Source: 20CM-2-55-15 sp963738025 (GTDB taxonomy: Bacteria; Acidobacteriota; Terriglobia; 20CM-2-55-15). Taken from it: a stretch of 64,000 nucleotides of DNA. This document shows, in pieces, positions 1 to 9,437 of the stretch (within the stretch, counting starts at the first letter, position 1; the number at the start of each line of letters is the position of its first letter). The position numbers and the translations under genes were made by a program. The notes below the pieces were generated by a model that worked only from the letters and a program-made list of their open reading frames with translations, was not told the origin of the DNA and made no database searches. Where the stretch lies: the NCBI GenBank assembly GCA_963738025.1, contig CAVTWA010000067.1, positions 434,001 through 498,000 of the forward strand, given 5' to 3'.

Positions 1-76
1 TATCGGACAGTACTGCTTTTCGTAATTACGATAACGTATGAGGAGTGGATTCGAGGACAACCTGAGCGCAGCTATT

Positions 77-286
77 CCCCGCCTAAGTTAGGCGGGGATC
101 CTTCGCGCAGCGAAGGCGGGGCGGTCTGTTCAAAGTTCGCGCGCAGCGCGCTCCTCGTGAATTTCCGCGAAGCGGTCCTTATTGATTCGGTGCGCTTCGC
201 GAGCATCTATAAGGAAGCTTCGCGTCTTTGAACAGACCGCCCCCGTCTGCGCTTCGCGCAGCCTCCCCGCCTAACTTAGGCGGGGA
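77..286. repeat. Nested palindromic element, copy A
   Basis: Each end is a short palindrome with core CCGCCTAAGTTAGGCGG (left) or CCGCCTAACTTAGGCGG (right). Inside lies an inverted pair, GGCGGTCTGTTCAAAG on the left and CTTTGAACAGACCGCC on the right, plus small GC hairpins such as CCTTCGCGCAGCGAAGG. The whole could fold as one branched cruciform. The left flank (about 50-76, TTCGAGGACAACCTGAG and on) recurs beside copy E at 37.77 kb. No coding potential is seen. Other long copies lie at 5.1, 15.3, 17.5, 37.8 and 48.9 kb. It resembles a MITE or complex REP element. Confidence 0.85.
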
Positions 287-336
287 CTCCCCATGTCAAT
301 GTCCGCCCAAAATCAACTCGGACAAACTGGTGTCGC

Positions 337-1443
337 CTACGACACATTCTGACCGACGCGGTCGGCGGCGAGTTTAATACGGTCTTCCACGCATGGGTGG
401 CTGTAGAAAATAAATTCGATAATCCGATTCGGCGCCTTGTTGGCCAGGTTGATGTCTGCGAGTTTCTCCATGCTTGAGACAAACGCCAGCGCATCACCCG
501 TGATGTCGAGCGCGTACAGGTCTGCCTGTGTCTCCAGCCGGCGGGAAAAATAGTTCACCAGCGGCAGGATCAGCAACGAAACCGCCGACATCACGATTGC
601 CAGCAACGGCAGACTGGCCACATCCGCGGGACCGCGGAAGCCGAAGTGAGCGGAAAACGGCGGCAAAACCCGCGACGCCACATAAAAACCGGCAAATGTC
701 AGCACCGACTGCAGCGCCAGCCCCTGCCAGATGTGATTCTTCACGTGATGGCAAAGCTCGTGAGCCATGATCACTTCGATCTCTTCGCCCGAAAAGTTCT
801 CGAGCAGCGTGTCGGATACGATAATTCTCCGCGTGTTTCCCCAGCCCACGACAGCGGCATTGGCCTTGCGCGTCTTTTCTCCCAACGCCCACTCAAAAAT
901 TCCGCACACTGCCGTGTTCGTGCGCTTCGCCAGGCGGTCGACGCGATTCTGCAGGTCCGGATTCTCTACCGGTTTGAATTTGAAGAACAAGGGCAGCAGG
1001 AGTACCGGCGCGAGATTCGTCATGACGACAACGAATGTCACGAAAACGAGGCTGGTATAAATCCACCAGTGCGATGGAGACGATGCCAGTAAAAAATAAA
1101 TAATTTCCGCGCCGGCGATACCCAAAGGGACTGCCAGGGCAATGCCCTTCAACTGATCCGCGATCCAGGAACCGACGGATTGCCGCGACAAACCAAAGCG
1201 GCGCTCCAGTACATATTCCGAGAAAAAACTCAAAGGCAGATCGACGATTTTAAAAATTGCGCCGATGGCCAGCACATAAATGGCGACAGTCAGCCAGTGC
1301 CAGCCGGAAATATTTTCTGCGAATTCCCGGATTTGAATGGTGGCGTGCGAGCTCAGCAGATACAGCAGAATGACGACATCGAGGACGAAACCCGTGATGC
1401 TGACGAAATGTTTCGCTGATTCGTACCGTTGCGACTCGTCCAT
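337..1443 (-). CDS. M48 family membrane metalloprotease (Ste24/CAAX prenyl protease type)
   Basis: A 368-residue integral-membrane zinc endopeptidase. The catalytic motif HELCH is at residues 228-232 and the third zinc ligand is probably Glu304 in RRLETQAD. Hydrophobic segments lie around residues 15-32, 50-68, 100-120, 127-152 and 280-298, matching the Ste24 layout in which the zinc site sits between membrane helices. Families of this type cleave prenylated or membrane proteins; bacterial substrates are usually unknown. It stands alone on the minus strand, downstream of hyuB in the same direction with a gap of about 40 bases, and palindromic element A lies just past its stop. Confidence 0.9.
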   Translation of the reverse strand: MDESQRYESAKHFVSITGFVLDVVILLYLLSSHATIQIREFAENISGWHWLTVAIYVLAIGAIFKIVDLPLSFFSEYVLERRFGLSRQSVGSWIADQLKGIALAVPLGIAGAEIIYFLLASSPSHWWIYTSLVFVTFVVVMTNLAPVLLLPLFFKFKPVENPDLQNRVDRLAKRTNTAVCGIFEWALGEKTRKANAAVVGWGNTRRIIVSDTLLENFSGEEIEVIMAHELCHHVKNHIWQGLALQSVLTFAGFYVASRVLPPFSAHFGFRGPADVASLPLLAIVMSAVSLLILPLVNYFSRRLETQADLYALDITGDALAFVSSMEKLADINLANKAPNRIIEFIFYSHPCVEDRIKLAADRVGQNVS

Positions 1444-1483
1444 AATCGACTACCCAAAAGGTATACGCAACCAGCTTTCCAAT

Positions 1484-3082
1484 TCAATCCGTGTCTTTAC
1501 GGCCTTTACGGTCCGATGAATTCCCCCAGCCTCCACCACCAGGAGTCTCAATGCGCAGGATGTCTCCCGCTTGAACCCACAGCGTGAATTTCGACGGCAT
1601 CTCTTGTGCCTTTGTCTCGCCGCCGGCGCGCACCAGCGTGTTCGATCCAGTCGCGCCAGGCTCACCGCCGTTCAGTCCGTACGGCGCAAATTTGCGTCTG
1701 TCGGACAACAGCGTGACTTGAGCTTTCGTCAGGAACTGCACCTCCCGGATCACGCCGTCGCCGCCGCGCCATTCCCCGCGCCCGCCGGAGCCACGCCGCA
1801 GAGCGTAGCGGAGTATGCGAATTGGGCAGGCATGTTCCAATGCTTCGACAGGCGTGTTTAGAGAATTCGTCATATGCGTGTGGACACCGGAAAGACCATC
1901 CATCGTGGGACGAGCTCCCATACCGCCGGAAACGGTTTCGTAATAAGCCACCGGCTGGTTCGTCCGAGGATCGATCGCTCCGAACGTGAAGTTGTTCATC
2001 GTTCCCTGGCTGGCGGCGGGAATGCGGTCGGGAAGGGCCTGCGCCAGGCATTTGTAAAGAACGTCGGTGATGCGTTGCGACGTCTCGACATTGCCGCCGC
2101 AGACCGCAGCGGGCGGACGCGCATTCACGATCGTGCCTTCGGGTGCGATGATGCTCAACGGACGCATCCCACCGGCATTCGAAGGAATGGGAAGACCGAC
2201 CAGAGTACGGAATACGTAGAAAACAGCCGACGCCGTGATGGCGTATACGGCGTTGACACTGCCTTCCGCCTGCGGATCGGATCTGGAAAAATCGATCGTC
2301 GCACGATTGCCTTTAATCGTGATCCGCACACGGATGGCGATCGGCCTGTCTGAGATTCCGTCATTGTCGAGAAAATCTTCAGCTTCGTATACCCCGTCGG
2401 GAATTGAAGAGATCGCGTGACGCGTCATGCGTTCCGCATAGTTGATAATTTCCGCAACGTAGCGCTGGACCTTCGTCCAGCCGTGCTTCTCCACAATTTC
2501 CATCAACCGGCGTTCGCCCGTCCGGTTGGCGCTGATCATCGCCGAGAGATCGCCTTCACGTTCGGATGGCGTGCGCACGTTGGCCAGAACCATGTCCCAT
2601 ACGTCCGCATTGATTTTGCCGTTCGACATCAAAGTAACGGGAGGGATGCGCAGACCTTCCTGATAAATCTCCTCCGCCAGCGGCATGGAACCCGGAGACA
2701 TACCACCGATATCGGACTGGTGCGCGCGGCATGCGACGTAAAACAGCAGCTTCTTTTTCGAAAACACTCCCGAGACGAGGGTGATGTCCGGAAGATGGGT
2801 TCCTCCCTTATAGGGATCATTCAGCATGATCGCGTCGCCGGGCCCGATGGGGCGGCTCTCGATCGCCGCTTTGACAGACAGCGGCATCGAGCCCAGGTGC
2901 ACCGGCATGTGGTCGCCTTGCGCCACCATGTCGCCGCGGCTGTCGAAAATTGCACAGGAGTAGTCGCGGCGCTCCTTGATGTTTGGCGAAAAAGCGGTGC
3001 GTTTAAGGGTGGCTCCCATCTCTTCGGCAATGGCATGGAAGAGACTTTTGAAGATTTCGAGCTGAACGGGATTGATGGTCAT
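1484..3082 (-). CDS. hyuB: Hydantoinase B/oxoprolinase family protein
   Basis: A protein of about 532 residues, the beta subunit of an ATP-dependent hydantoinase/5-oxoprolinase-type enzyme. Family hallmarks include the N-terminal NPVQLEIFKSLFHAIAEEMG stretch, the AQGDHMPVHLGSMP region, DPYKGGTHLPDIT and a C-terminal GGGGWG segment. With HyuA it would open cyclic amides such as hydantoins or 5-oxoproline at the cost of ATP in the cytoplasm. The reading frame stays open far upstream to 3751, but the ATG at 3082 overlaps the hyuA stop as ATGA and matches the family N-terminus, so the longer version is rejected. Substrate cannot be told from sequence. Confidence 0.92.
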   Translation of the reverse strand: MTINPVQLEIFKSLFHAIAEEMGATLKRTAFSPNIKERRDYSCAIFDSRGDMVAQGDHMPVHLGSMPLSVKAAIESRPIGPGDAIMLNDPYKGGTHLPDITLVSGVFSKKKLLFYVACRAHQSDIGGMSPGSMPLAEEIYQEGLRIPPVTLMSNGKINADVWDMVLANVRTPSEREGDLSAMISANRTGERRLMEIVEKHGWTKVQRYVAEIINYAERMTRHAISSIPDGVYEAEDFLDNDGISDRPIAIRVRITIKGNRATIDFSRSDPQAEGSVNAVYAITASAVFYVFRTLVGLPIPSNAGGMRPLSIIAPEGTIVNARPPAAVCGGNVETSQRITDVLYKCLAQALPDRIPAASQGTMNNFTFGAIDPRTNQPVAYYETVSGGMGARPTMDGLSGVHTHMTNSLNTPVEALEHACPIRILRYALRRGSGGRGEWRGGDGVIREVQFLTKAQVTLLSDRRKFAPYGLNGGEPGATGSNTLVRAGGETKAQEMPSKFTLWVQAGDILRIETPGGGGWGNSSDRKGRKDTD

Positions 3083-5082
3083 GTCTCCAGCACCAGATTC
3101 AAATACGGATCCACGACGCAGCGGCAACCGGCCGGCACCAGTGTCGTCGAACTGTACTCGCCCACGATCGCCGGGCCCTCGATGACGTGACCGTGTCCCA
3201 GTTTCTCGCGATTGTAAATACGCGTTCTGGTCTGTTTGCCCCCCAGCCATATCGGCCGCGCGTCCATCGGTTCCGCTTTCCGCCGCTCCCTTGAAGCTTT
3301 GACGAAAACCGGCTTCGACGTCCGGCCGGTGAAGACGGTCCTCACGTTGACCAGTTCCACTTCCCGGCCCGGACTTGCATAACCATAACGGCGCTCGTGC
3401 GCTTTGTGGAACAGATCCACGAGACCCGAAGCGAGAGGAACTGTGAGTTCGTACGATTGTCCCCGGTAGCGCAAATCGGCGAAATCCTGCGCCCGGATCT
3501 CCGGTTTCTTGAAACCTTCGGCCCGCAACTCCGACTCGCCGCGCTGGTGCAACTCGCGTAAAGTTTCCTTTAATTTTTGCGAAGAGACCCCGGCATCGAT
3601 CAAGAGCGTTCGTGAATAATCCTTTCGAACGTCGGCGAGCAGCAGGCCCAGCGCCGATAACGCTCCTGGAAATCGCGGCACGACAACACGCTTCATCCCC
3701 AGTGCCTGCGCAAGGCTGGCGGCATGCAGGCCTCCCGCTCCGCCGAAACAAAACAGCGTGAAATCGCGGGGATCGTAGCCGCGTTCAACCGAGATCAGGC
3801 GGATGGCCTGCTCCATATTGTTGTTCACGACATCGATGATGCCGTGCGCCAGTTCCGGCGCATTTTTCCAGTGACGCAGCCATCCCGACTTCTGGAGCGC
3901 TTGGGGGATTCGATCCGCGGCGAGTTTCATCGTGCCGCCGAGAAAGAACTCGGGCAGCAGCCGGCCGAGGATGACGTTGGCGTCGGTTACCGTCAGTCTT
4001 TCACCTTTGCCATAGCAAATCGGACCGGGATCGGCTCCGGCGCTTTCCGGACCCACTTTCAGAGCACCTCCAGGATCCAGTTCCGCGATCGAGCCGCCAC
4101 CGGCTCCGACGGTGTGGATGTCCATCATCGGAATCCCGACAGGCATGCCGTTGACTTCGTTTTCGTGCGTCACTTTTATTTCGCCCTCACACAGCGAAAC
4201 GTCGGTCGACGTGCCACCCATATCGAATGCAATGAAGTTGGAGTAGCCGCAGATCTGCGCAATTCGGAAGGCGCCCACGACTCCCCCGGCCGGGCCGGAG
4301 AGAATGGTGCGGACGGGCTCAGACGCGGCAGTGCGGGAGCTTACCGAGCCTCCATTCGACTGCATCACACGCAAGGGCGACTTCGTCACACTTTCCTGCA
4401 GACGCGTCAGGTAGCGGCTCATCAACGGCGCGAGGTAGGCATTAATGACGGTCGTCGATGTGCGTTCGTATTCGCGATATTCCGGAAGGATTTGCGATGA
4501 CAGCGAAATCGGAATGCCAAGCGGCTGGAGAGCCCTGAAAATCGCGTTCTCGTGTTCGTGATTTGCGAAGGAGTACAGGAGGGAAACGGCGATCGATTCC
4601 ACCTTGTTCGCGATCAGCTGTTGAATCAGATTCTGCAGATGTGCGTTGTCGAGAGGCGTTTCGATCTTTCCGTCATATAGCGTCCGTTCGAGCGCGCCAA
4701 AACGCATCTCATCGGAAACCAGCGGCTCAGGACGCGTGACAAATATGTTGTAGAGTTCGCTCCGCGTCTGCCGGCCGATGGCAAGGACGTCTTCGAAACC
4801 GCGCGTCGTGATCAGCGCCGTCCGCGCCCCTTTACGTTCCAGGAGTGCATTGGTGGCGACGGTCGAGCCGTGAATGATTTCCTGAATGGCGGATTCATCC
4901 AGGCGGGCGATTCCCTTGAGAATTGCGTCTTCCGGCTGGCGGGGCGTCGAAAGCGTCTTGAACATTTCGATTTTGCCGTCGCGAATGACGACAAAGTCGG
5001 TGAAGGTTCCGCCCGTGTCGACGCCGATTCGAATTGTAGGTGCGGTCTGTGACCGCGCGTTTTTCCTCGAGTTTGTGAACAT
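3079..5082 (-). CDS. hyuA: Hydantoinase A/5-oxoprolinase subunit
   Basis: A 667-residue protein with the actin-like ATPase fold of the HyuA family: the phosphate-binding loop VDTGGTFTDF is at residues 21-30 and a second loop reads FDMGGTSTDVS. It should bind and phosphorylate the cyclic amide carbonyl while HyuB completes hydrolysis. It is translationally coupled to hyuB by a 4-base overlap. Codons for about residues 8-17 (NARSQTAPTI) fall inside a REP-like palindrome at 5034-5059, so the extreme N-terminus is repeat-derived or the true start is further in. Element B sits immediately upstream, so the promoter must lie in or beyond that repeat. Confidence 0.92.
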   Translation of the reverse strand: MFTNSRKNARSQTAPTIRIGVDTGGTFTDFVVIRDGKIEMFKTLSTPRQPEDAILKGIARLDESAIQEIIHGSTVATNALLERKGARTALITTRGFEDVLAIGRQTRSELYNIFVTRPEPLVSDEMRFGALERTLYDGKIETPLDNAHLQNLIQQLIANKVESIAVSLLYSFANHEHENAIFRALQPLGIPISLSSQILPEYREYERTSTTVINAYLAPLMSRYLTRLQESVTKSPLRVMQSNGGSVSSRTAASEPVRTILSGPAGGVVGAFRIAQICGYSNFIAFDMGGTSTDVSLCEGEIKVTHENEVNGMPVGIPMMDIHTVGAGGGSIAELDPGGALKVGPESAGADPGPICYGKGERLTVTDANVILGRLLPEFFLGGTMKLAADRIPQALQKSGWLRHWKNAPELAHGIIDVVNNNMEQAIRLISVERGYDPRDFTLFCFGGAGGLHAASLAQALGMKRVVVPRFPGALSALGLLLADVRKDYSRTLLIDAGVSSQKLKETLRELHQRGESELRAEGFKKPEIRAQDFADLRYRGQSYELTVPLASGLVDLFHKAHERRYGYASPGREVELVNVRTVFTGRTSKPVFVKASRERRKAEPMDARPIWLGGKQTRTRIYNREKLGHGHVIEGPAIVGEYSSTTLVPAGCRCVVDPYLNLVLET
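5034..5059. repeat. REP-like palindrome inside hyuA 5' end
   Basis: TTGTAGGTGCGGTCTGTGAC followed by CGCGC. It is a variant of the unit TGTAGGCGCGGTCTATGACC that recurs at 5378, 9369, 17416 and 17991. The centre is an imperfect palindrome, GCGGTC..GACCGC. It is unusual in lying within a coding start. Confidence 0.6.
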
Positions 5083-5099
5083 GGATGCAGCACGCCACT

Positions 5100-5307
5100 C
5101 CCCGCCTAAGTTAGGCGGGGATGCCCTCGCGTAGCGAGGGCCGGGGCGGCCTGTTCAAAGACGCGCAGCGACCTTATGGATTTCCGCGAAGCGCTCCGAA
5201 TCAATCGGTGCGCTACGCGAATATTCATAAGGAACGCGCTGCGCGCGTCTTTGAACAGACCGCCCCGCCTTCGCTTCGCGAAGGCACCCCGCCTAACTTA
5301 GGCGGGG
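5100..5307. repeat. Nested palindromic element, copy B
   Basis: Same architecture as copy A: end palindromes CCGCCTAAGTTAGGCGG and CCGCCTAACTTAGGCGG, inner arms CTGTTCAAAGACGCG and CGCGTCTTTGAACAG. It occupies the whole space between the hyuA start and the M16-like gene. Confidence 0.85.
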
Positions 5308-5377
5308 ACTGGGCCACGCCCTTTTTGTCCAAACCGGCCTCGCTTGACATCGACTCCCTTCCATCGGCGTTGGGCAT

Positions 5378-5402
5378 GCGCGGTCATAGACCGCGCCTAC
5401 AA
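5378..5402. repeat. REP-like palindrome
   Basis: GCGCGGTCATAGACCGCGCC then TACAA, the reverse orientation of the TTGTAGGCGCGGTCTATGAC unit. It abuts the stop of the M16-like gene. Confidence 0.65.
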
Positions 5403-7181
5403 CTAAAAGTAGATCCGCGCGACATCCTGGACGAGCTGCGGCGTGATGGTTGTCAGATCGGGAAGCGCCCCCTGGTGATCGCGCTCCCACATCAAGGCCT
5501 GCAGATCGGGGCGCTCGGTATCGAACTGGTGAATCGCCACTTCGCGAGCCCAGTTGAAGTACTTCTCGTCAGGGCTCGTCGTGCTGATCCCTTTGATCCA
5601 ACCCACCACCTGTGCACGCTTGTCCGGATCGCCCGCAATCTCCAGATTCGAACCCTCGCCGGCATCGATGCGCAGCGTGACGTCGTGCCACCACCCGGCT
5701 TCGATCACTTTCATATCCAGGATCGTCTTCAGAATGAACAACGCCGGGAGATCGCCCGTCGATACCTTGCCCTGGGGTACCCCCGCCTCGCCTGACGCGT
5801 TCCCTTTGAACGTGTTCCAGAGCTGCCGCATCCGATCCATGGACGACGCCGGCGTCAGAACAAGAATGCGGCTGGCCGGATACTTCGCGAACCCTTTAAG
5901 ATCCTCGGCTGCAGGGGCATGGTCCAGTCGCGTCAGGGGGCCGCCGGAAACAAAGATCGCATCCACGTTGCTGGCGGCCAATGAGACCCCGGAAGAGAGA
6001 GTTTCCGGCAAACCTGTGACTGTCGGAGGGTCGACGTGAGCGGGAAACGGCGCAATTCGGGCTTCCCCCAGGTTGGGTGCTGCCAGCGAACGACTGATGG
6101 CCGGCCGCGTCGTTGTGCCGGCTGTTACGGACTCGACCGATACCGCAGTTTGCTTTGGCTTGGGAGCCCATGTCGCCATGACATGATTCATGATCAGAAG
6201 ATCCCGGGCCGCGGCCCGCAGGTCGTCCGTCGTGATGGATTCCAGCCACTGAATACCTTCCAGGCGCCGGTCGGACATATCGTGGCTCTCAAACCACTCC
6301 CGAACGTCCTTGCTGTCGAGATATGCCAGCGCGTCCCTGCGCGCCGCCGTCATATCCGCCGGCTTCGCTGGAGTGAATTGCAGCCGCTGCAGTTCCTGTA
6401 GAAGGCTTTCTTCAGCCGGCTCGGGAAATTGCCCGGCACTGAGAGGTAATTCGATGCGGTAGTAATACGGCCGCGAGGTCAACGGCAACGATGTCTGCAA
6501 CGGCAACGCGACGGCTCTGTGAATCAAGCGGTCGAGCAGAAGGAGCAGGTACCACTGTTTGTAGTAAACGGCCGGCGCCGGAGACGCAAATACCACTCCG
6601 CCAGTCGCAAGATCGGATTTGAAGCGCAAGGTCCGCTCGGCCGGCAATCTGTCGGCCACATCGTTCGCAGGTTTGGCTGACGCTCGTTTGGGAATCGCCG
6701 CGATTGCGTCGCGAACCGCCGCCGGCAGCGGCGCAGAACTGAGAACGAATGCATCTTCCGTGGCGTAGTCCGAGGGCGCTCCCGCCGGACCCAACAATGC
6801 GCTCCGCACTTCCTCTTCGACTTTGGCGCGAAAATCCGGGGCCGGGAGGTCTGTCCCGCGGTCACTCGCTTCCGGAATTTGTTTGAAGAAAGCCGGCAGG
6901 TCGCCGGTGACAAGCGCGGCGCCCCATTGGGGCACCGTCAGGCGGAGGGCAGTTCTATCGAATTCACTGATGAACTGAATCTTTCCCCCGACCGCGTAGG
7001 CGTCCAGCAGAAGTGACTTCCCCGCGGCAGTGGACGCCAGATCGGACAGCCCGCCGGAAGTATATCCCGCAACGATTTCCATGGAGTCTCCGGTCGCCGG
7101 GAGCGCGCCAATTCGAATTCCATTAGGCAGTGTCGCGGCGAAAAACAGCAAGGCGGAAATGGCGGAAATCGGCGCAAACAC
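5403..7181 (-). CDS. M16-like (probably inactive) insulinase-family protein
   Basis: A 592-residue protein with a hydrophobic N-terminus (MFAPISAISALLFFAATL) that reads as a signal peptide. Segments such as EEEVRSALLGPAGAPSDYATEDAFVLSSA and TTDDLRAAARDLLIMNHVMATWAPKP resemble the repeated half-domains of M16 peptidases. The zinc motif HxxEH is absent from everything I can read, so it is likely a non-catalytic partner or a scaffold. Such proteins usually pair with an active M16 subunit; none is visible here. The start is the only ATG giving the signal peptide. Assignment rests on weak resemblance. Confidence 0.6.
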   Translation of the reverse strand: MFAPISAISALLFFAATLPNGIRIGALPATGDSMEIVAGYTSGGLSDLASTAAGKSLLLDAYAVGGKIQFISEFDRTALRLTVPQWGAALVTGDLPAFFKQIPEASDRGTDLPAPDFRAKVEEEVRSALLGPAGAPSDYATEDAFVLSSAPLPAAVRDAIAAIPKRASAKPANDVADRLPAERTLRFKSDLATGGVVFASPAPAVYYKQWYLLLLLDRLIHRAVALPLQTSLPLTSRPYYYRIELPLSAGQFPEPAEESLLQELQRLQFTPAKPADMTAARRDALAYLDSKDVREWFESHDMSDRRLEGIQWLESITTDDLRAAARDLLIMNHVMATWAPKPKQTAVSVESVTAGTTTRPAISRSLAAPNLGEARIAPFPAHVDPPTVTGLPETLSSGVSLAASNVDAIFVSGGPLTRLDHAPAAEDLKGFAKYPASRILVLTPASSMDRMRQLWNTFKGNASGEAGVPQGKVSTGDLPALFILKTILDMKVIEAGWWHDVTLRIDAGEGSNLEIAGDPDKRAQVVGWIKGISTTSPDEKYFNWAREVAIHQFDTERPDLQALMWERDHQGALPDLTTITPQLVQDVARIYF

Positions 7182-7268
7182 TACTTGAGCCTAACTTTTT
7201 GCGAGATGCGTTTTCAAGGATGAATATGCTAGATTTCGAAACTTGATCCCAACAACAAGGAGAAATTC

Positions 7269-9368
7269 GTGAACGTCTACGAAGGGAAGAACATTCGGAA
7301 TGTCGGCGTGGTCGGACATGGCGGAAGCGGCAAAACCTCATTGGTTTCTGCAATTCTGTTCGACACCGGTGCCACTAACCGCCTCGGGCGCGTAGACGAC
7401 GGGAATGCCCCGACGGATTACGACGAAGACGAAGTCGAGCGCAAAATCACCATCTCCGCAAAACTGGCGTTCTGCGAATGGAACAAGAACAAGATCAACA
7501 TGCTCGACACGCCGGGTTTCGGCAACTTCATCCAGGAAGCCCGCGGCGCCTTGCGCGTGGCAGATGCGGCAGTGGTCGTCGTCGATGCGGTTTCCGGTGT
7601 AATGGTGCAGACGGAAAAAGCATGGGGCTACGCCGACGAATTTCAGTTGCCGAGAATCGTTGTCGTCAATCGAATGGACCGCGATACCGCCAGCTTCGAG
7701 CGCTCCCTCGAATCGATTCAGCAGACGCTGGACCGCCTGTGCGTGCCGATTCAAATCCCCATTGGCGCAGAAAAGGGTTTCAAAGGCATCGTCGACCTCA
7801 TCCAGATGAAAGCCTTCGTCTATCAGACCGACGGATCCGGAAAATTCAGTGAAGCCGCGATACCGGCCGACGTCGCTGCGCGCGCGCAGGAGTATCGCGA
7901 GAAGCTGGTTGAAGCCGTCGCCGAAAGCGATGAAACGTTGATGGAGAAGTTTTTCGACTCCGGGTCGCTATCCGACGAGGAAATGGTCACCGGGCTGAAG
8001 AAGCAGGTTTCCGAAGGAAAACTGTATCCCATTCTCTATACCTCGGCGACCGGCAACATCGGCGTGCAGCCGTTGCTGAATGCGATTCTGAATCTCTTGC
8101 CGGACGCCGTCGCGCGCGGATCCGTCGCAGGTAAGGACACTCATGGCAAGGATATCGAACGCAAAATGAAAGACAGCGAGCCCTTCTCCGCGTTCGTGTT
8201 CAAAACGTTTTCGGATCCGTTTACCGGCCGTATCTCGCTGTTCCGCGTCTATTCGGGAACGCTCACGACGGAACTGCAGCCGTACAACGTCAACAAAGGC
8301 GTCGTCGAGCGCTTCGGCTCGATCGTCCTTCTGCAGGGAAAGACCCAGGTCGCCGTTCCGAAACTGCACGCCGGCGATATCGCCGCCGTGGCGAAACTGA
8401 AAGAGACGCAAACGGGCGACACGCTTTGCGATAAGGCCCACCCGATTTCGTATCCCGGCGTGAAATGGGTCGAACCAGTGATTTCATTCGCGATCGAACC
8501 GAAGTCGCGAGGCGACGAAGAGAAAATCAGCACTGCCATCCACAAATTGATGGATGAAGATCTCGGTATCCGCTACGTGCGCGAACCCCAGACGAAAGAG
8601 TTTCTGCTTTCCGGCCAGGGACAGATGCACGTCGAAATGGCGGTCGCCCGGCTGAAGAAGCGGTTTGGCGTTGAAGTGCTGCTGCACCCACCCAAAGTTC
8701 CCTATCGTGAAACGATCAAAGGCAAAGCCGACGTGCAGGGAAAGCACAAGAAACAGAGCGGCGGCCACGGCCAATACGGCGACTGCAAGATCCGCATGGA
8801 GCCGCTGCCGCGCGGATCGGACTTCGAATTCGTCAACGAGATCTTCGGCGGATCGATTCCCAGGAATTTCATCCCCGCGGTCGAGAAGGGTATTCAGGAA
8901 GCGCGACAGAAGGGCGTGCTCGCCGGATTCCCGACGGTCGATTTTCGCGTCATCCTGTACGACGGCTCGTATCACGACGTGGACTCGTCGGAAATGGCGT
9001 TCAAGATCGCGGGATCTCTTGCGTTCAAAAAAGGCATCCGGGAAGCGAAGCCGATTCTGCTCGAGCCCGTGATGCATGTCGAAGTGCAGGGACCGGAAGA
9101 GTTCGCCGGCGATCTGATGGGCGATCTCAACAGCCGCCGCGGCCGGGTGCAGGGCATGGAAGTCCGCGGGCACACGACGGTGATCAAAGCGCAGGTGCCG
9201 CTTTCGGAGATGCTGAGTTATGCGTCAGACCTGACGTCGAAGACCGGCGCGCGTGGAAGTTATTCGATGGAGTTCAGCCACTATGACGAAGTGCCGAGCC
9301 ATCTGTCGGAGAAGGTCATCGCGAACGCCAAGGCCGGCACGACCGGAGAAGAGGAAGAAGAAGAGTAG
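7269..9368 (+). CDS. fusA: Elongation factor G-like translational GTPase
   Basis: A 699-residue GTPase of the EF-G family. G1 reads GHGGSGKT (residues 16-23) instead of the canonical EF-G GHVDHGKT, G3 is DTPG (80-83), and G4 is NRMD (134-137). The Gly-Ser in G1 and the short switch I place it with the EF-G2-like paralogues found beside a housekeeping fusA, not with the main factor. Translocation-like domains II-V follow, ending in an acidic GEEEEEE tail. The start is GTG at 7269, preceded by AAGGAG at about 8 bases. It is divergent from the M16-like gene; str-operon genes are not nearby, which supports a paralogue role. Confidence 0.9.
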   Translation: MNVYEGKNIRNVGVVGHGGSGKTSLVSAILFDTGATNRLGRVDDGNAPTDYDEDEVERKITISAKLAFCEWNKNKINMLDTPGFGNFIQEARGALRVADAAVVVVDAVSGVMVQTEKAWGYADEFQLPRIVVVNRMDRDTASFERSLESIQQTLDRLCVPIQIPIGAEKGFKGIVDLIQMKAFVYQTDGSGKFSEAAIPADVAARAQEYREKLVEAVAESDETLMEKFFDSGSLSDEEMVTGLKKQVSEGKLYPILYTSATGNIGVQPLLNAILNLLPDAVARGSVAGKDTHGKDIERKMKDSEPFSAFVFKTFSDPFTGRISLFRVYSGTLTTELQPYNVNKGVVERFGSIVLLQGKTQVAVPKLHAGDIAAVAKLKETQTGDTLCDKAHPISYPGVKWVEPVISFAIEPKSRGDEEKISTAIHKLMDEDLGIRYVREPQTKEFLLSGQGQMHVEMAVARLKKRFGVEVLLHPPKVPYRETIKGKADVQGKHKKQSGGHGQYGDCKIRMEPLPRGSDFEFVNEIFGGSIPRNFIPAVEKGIQEARQKGVLAGFPTVDFRVILYDGSYHDVDSSEMAFKIAGSLAFKKGIREAKPILLEPVMHVEVQGPEEFAGDLMGDLNSRRGRVQGMEVRGHTTVIKAQVPLSEMLSYASDLTSKTGARGSYSMEFSHYDEVPSHLSEKVIANAKAGTTGEEEEEE

Positions 9369-9437
9369 TTGTAGGCGCGGTCTATGACCGCGCGCTCTAC
9401 CTCAACGCAATAGCGCGGTCATAGACCGCGCCTACAA
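9369..9437. repeat. Pair of inverted REP-like palindromes
   Basis: One REP unit (TTGTAGGCGCGGTCTATGAC) directly follows the EF-G stop; its inverse (CGCGGTCATAGACCGCGCC) ends at 9437 and contains the stop of the convergent matrixin gene. Together they form a long hairpin between convergent genes that could act as a bidirectional terminator. Confidence 0.75.

Noticed and set aside
3083..3751. Longer hyuB (755 residues)
   Set aside because: The extra sequence lies inside hyuA in another frame and is not like the family; the ATGA overlap at 3079-3082 sets the start.
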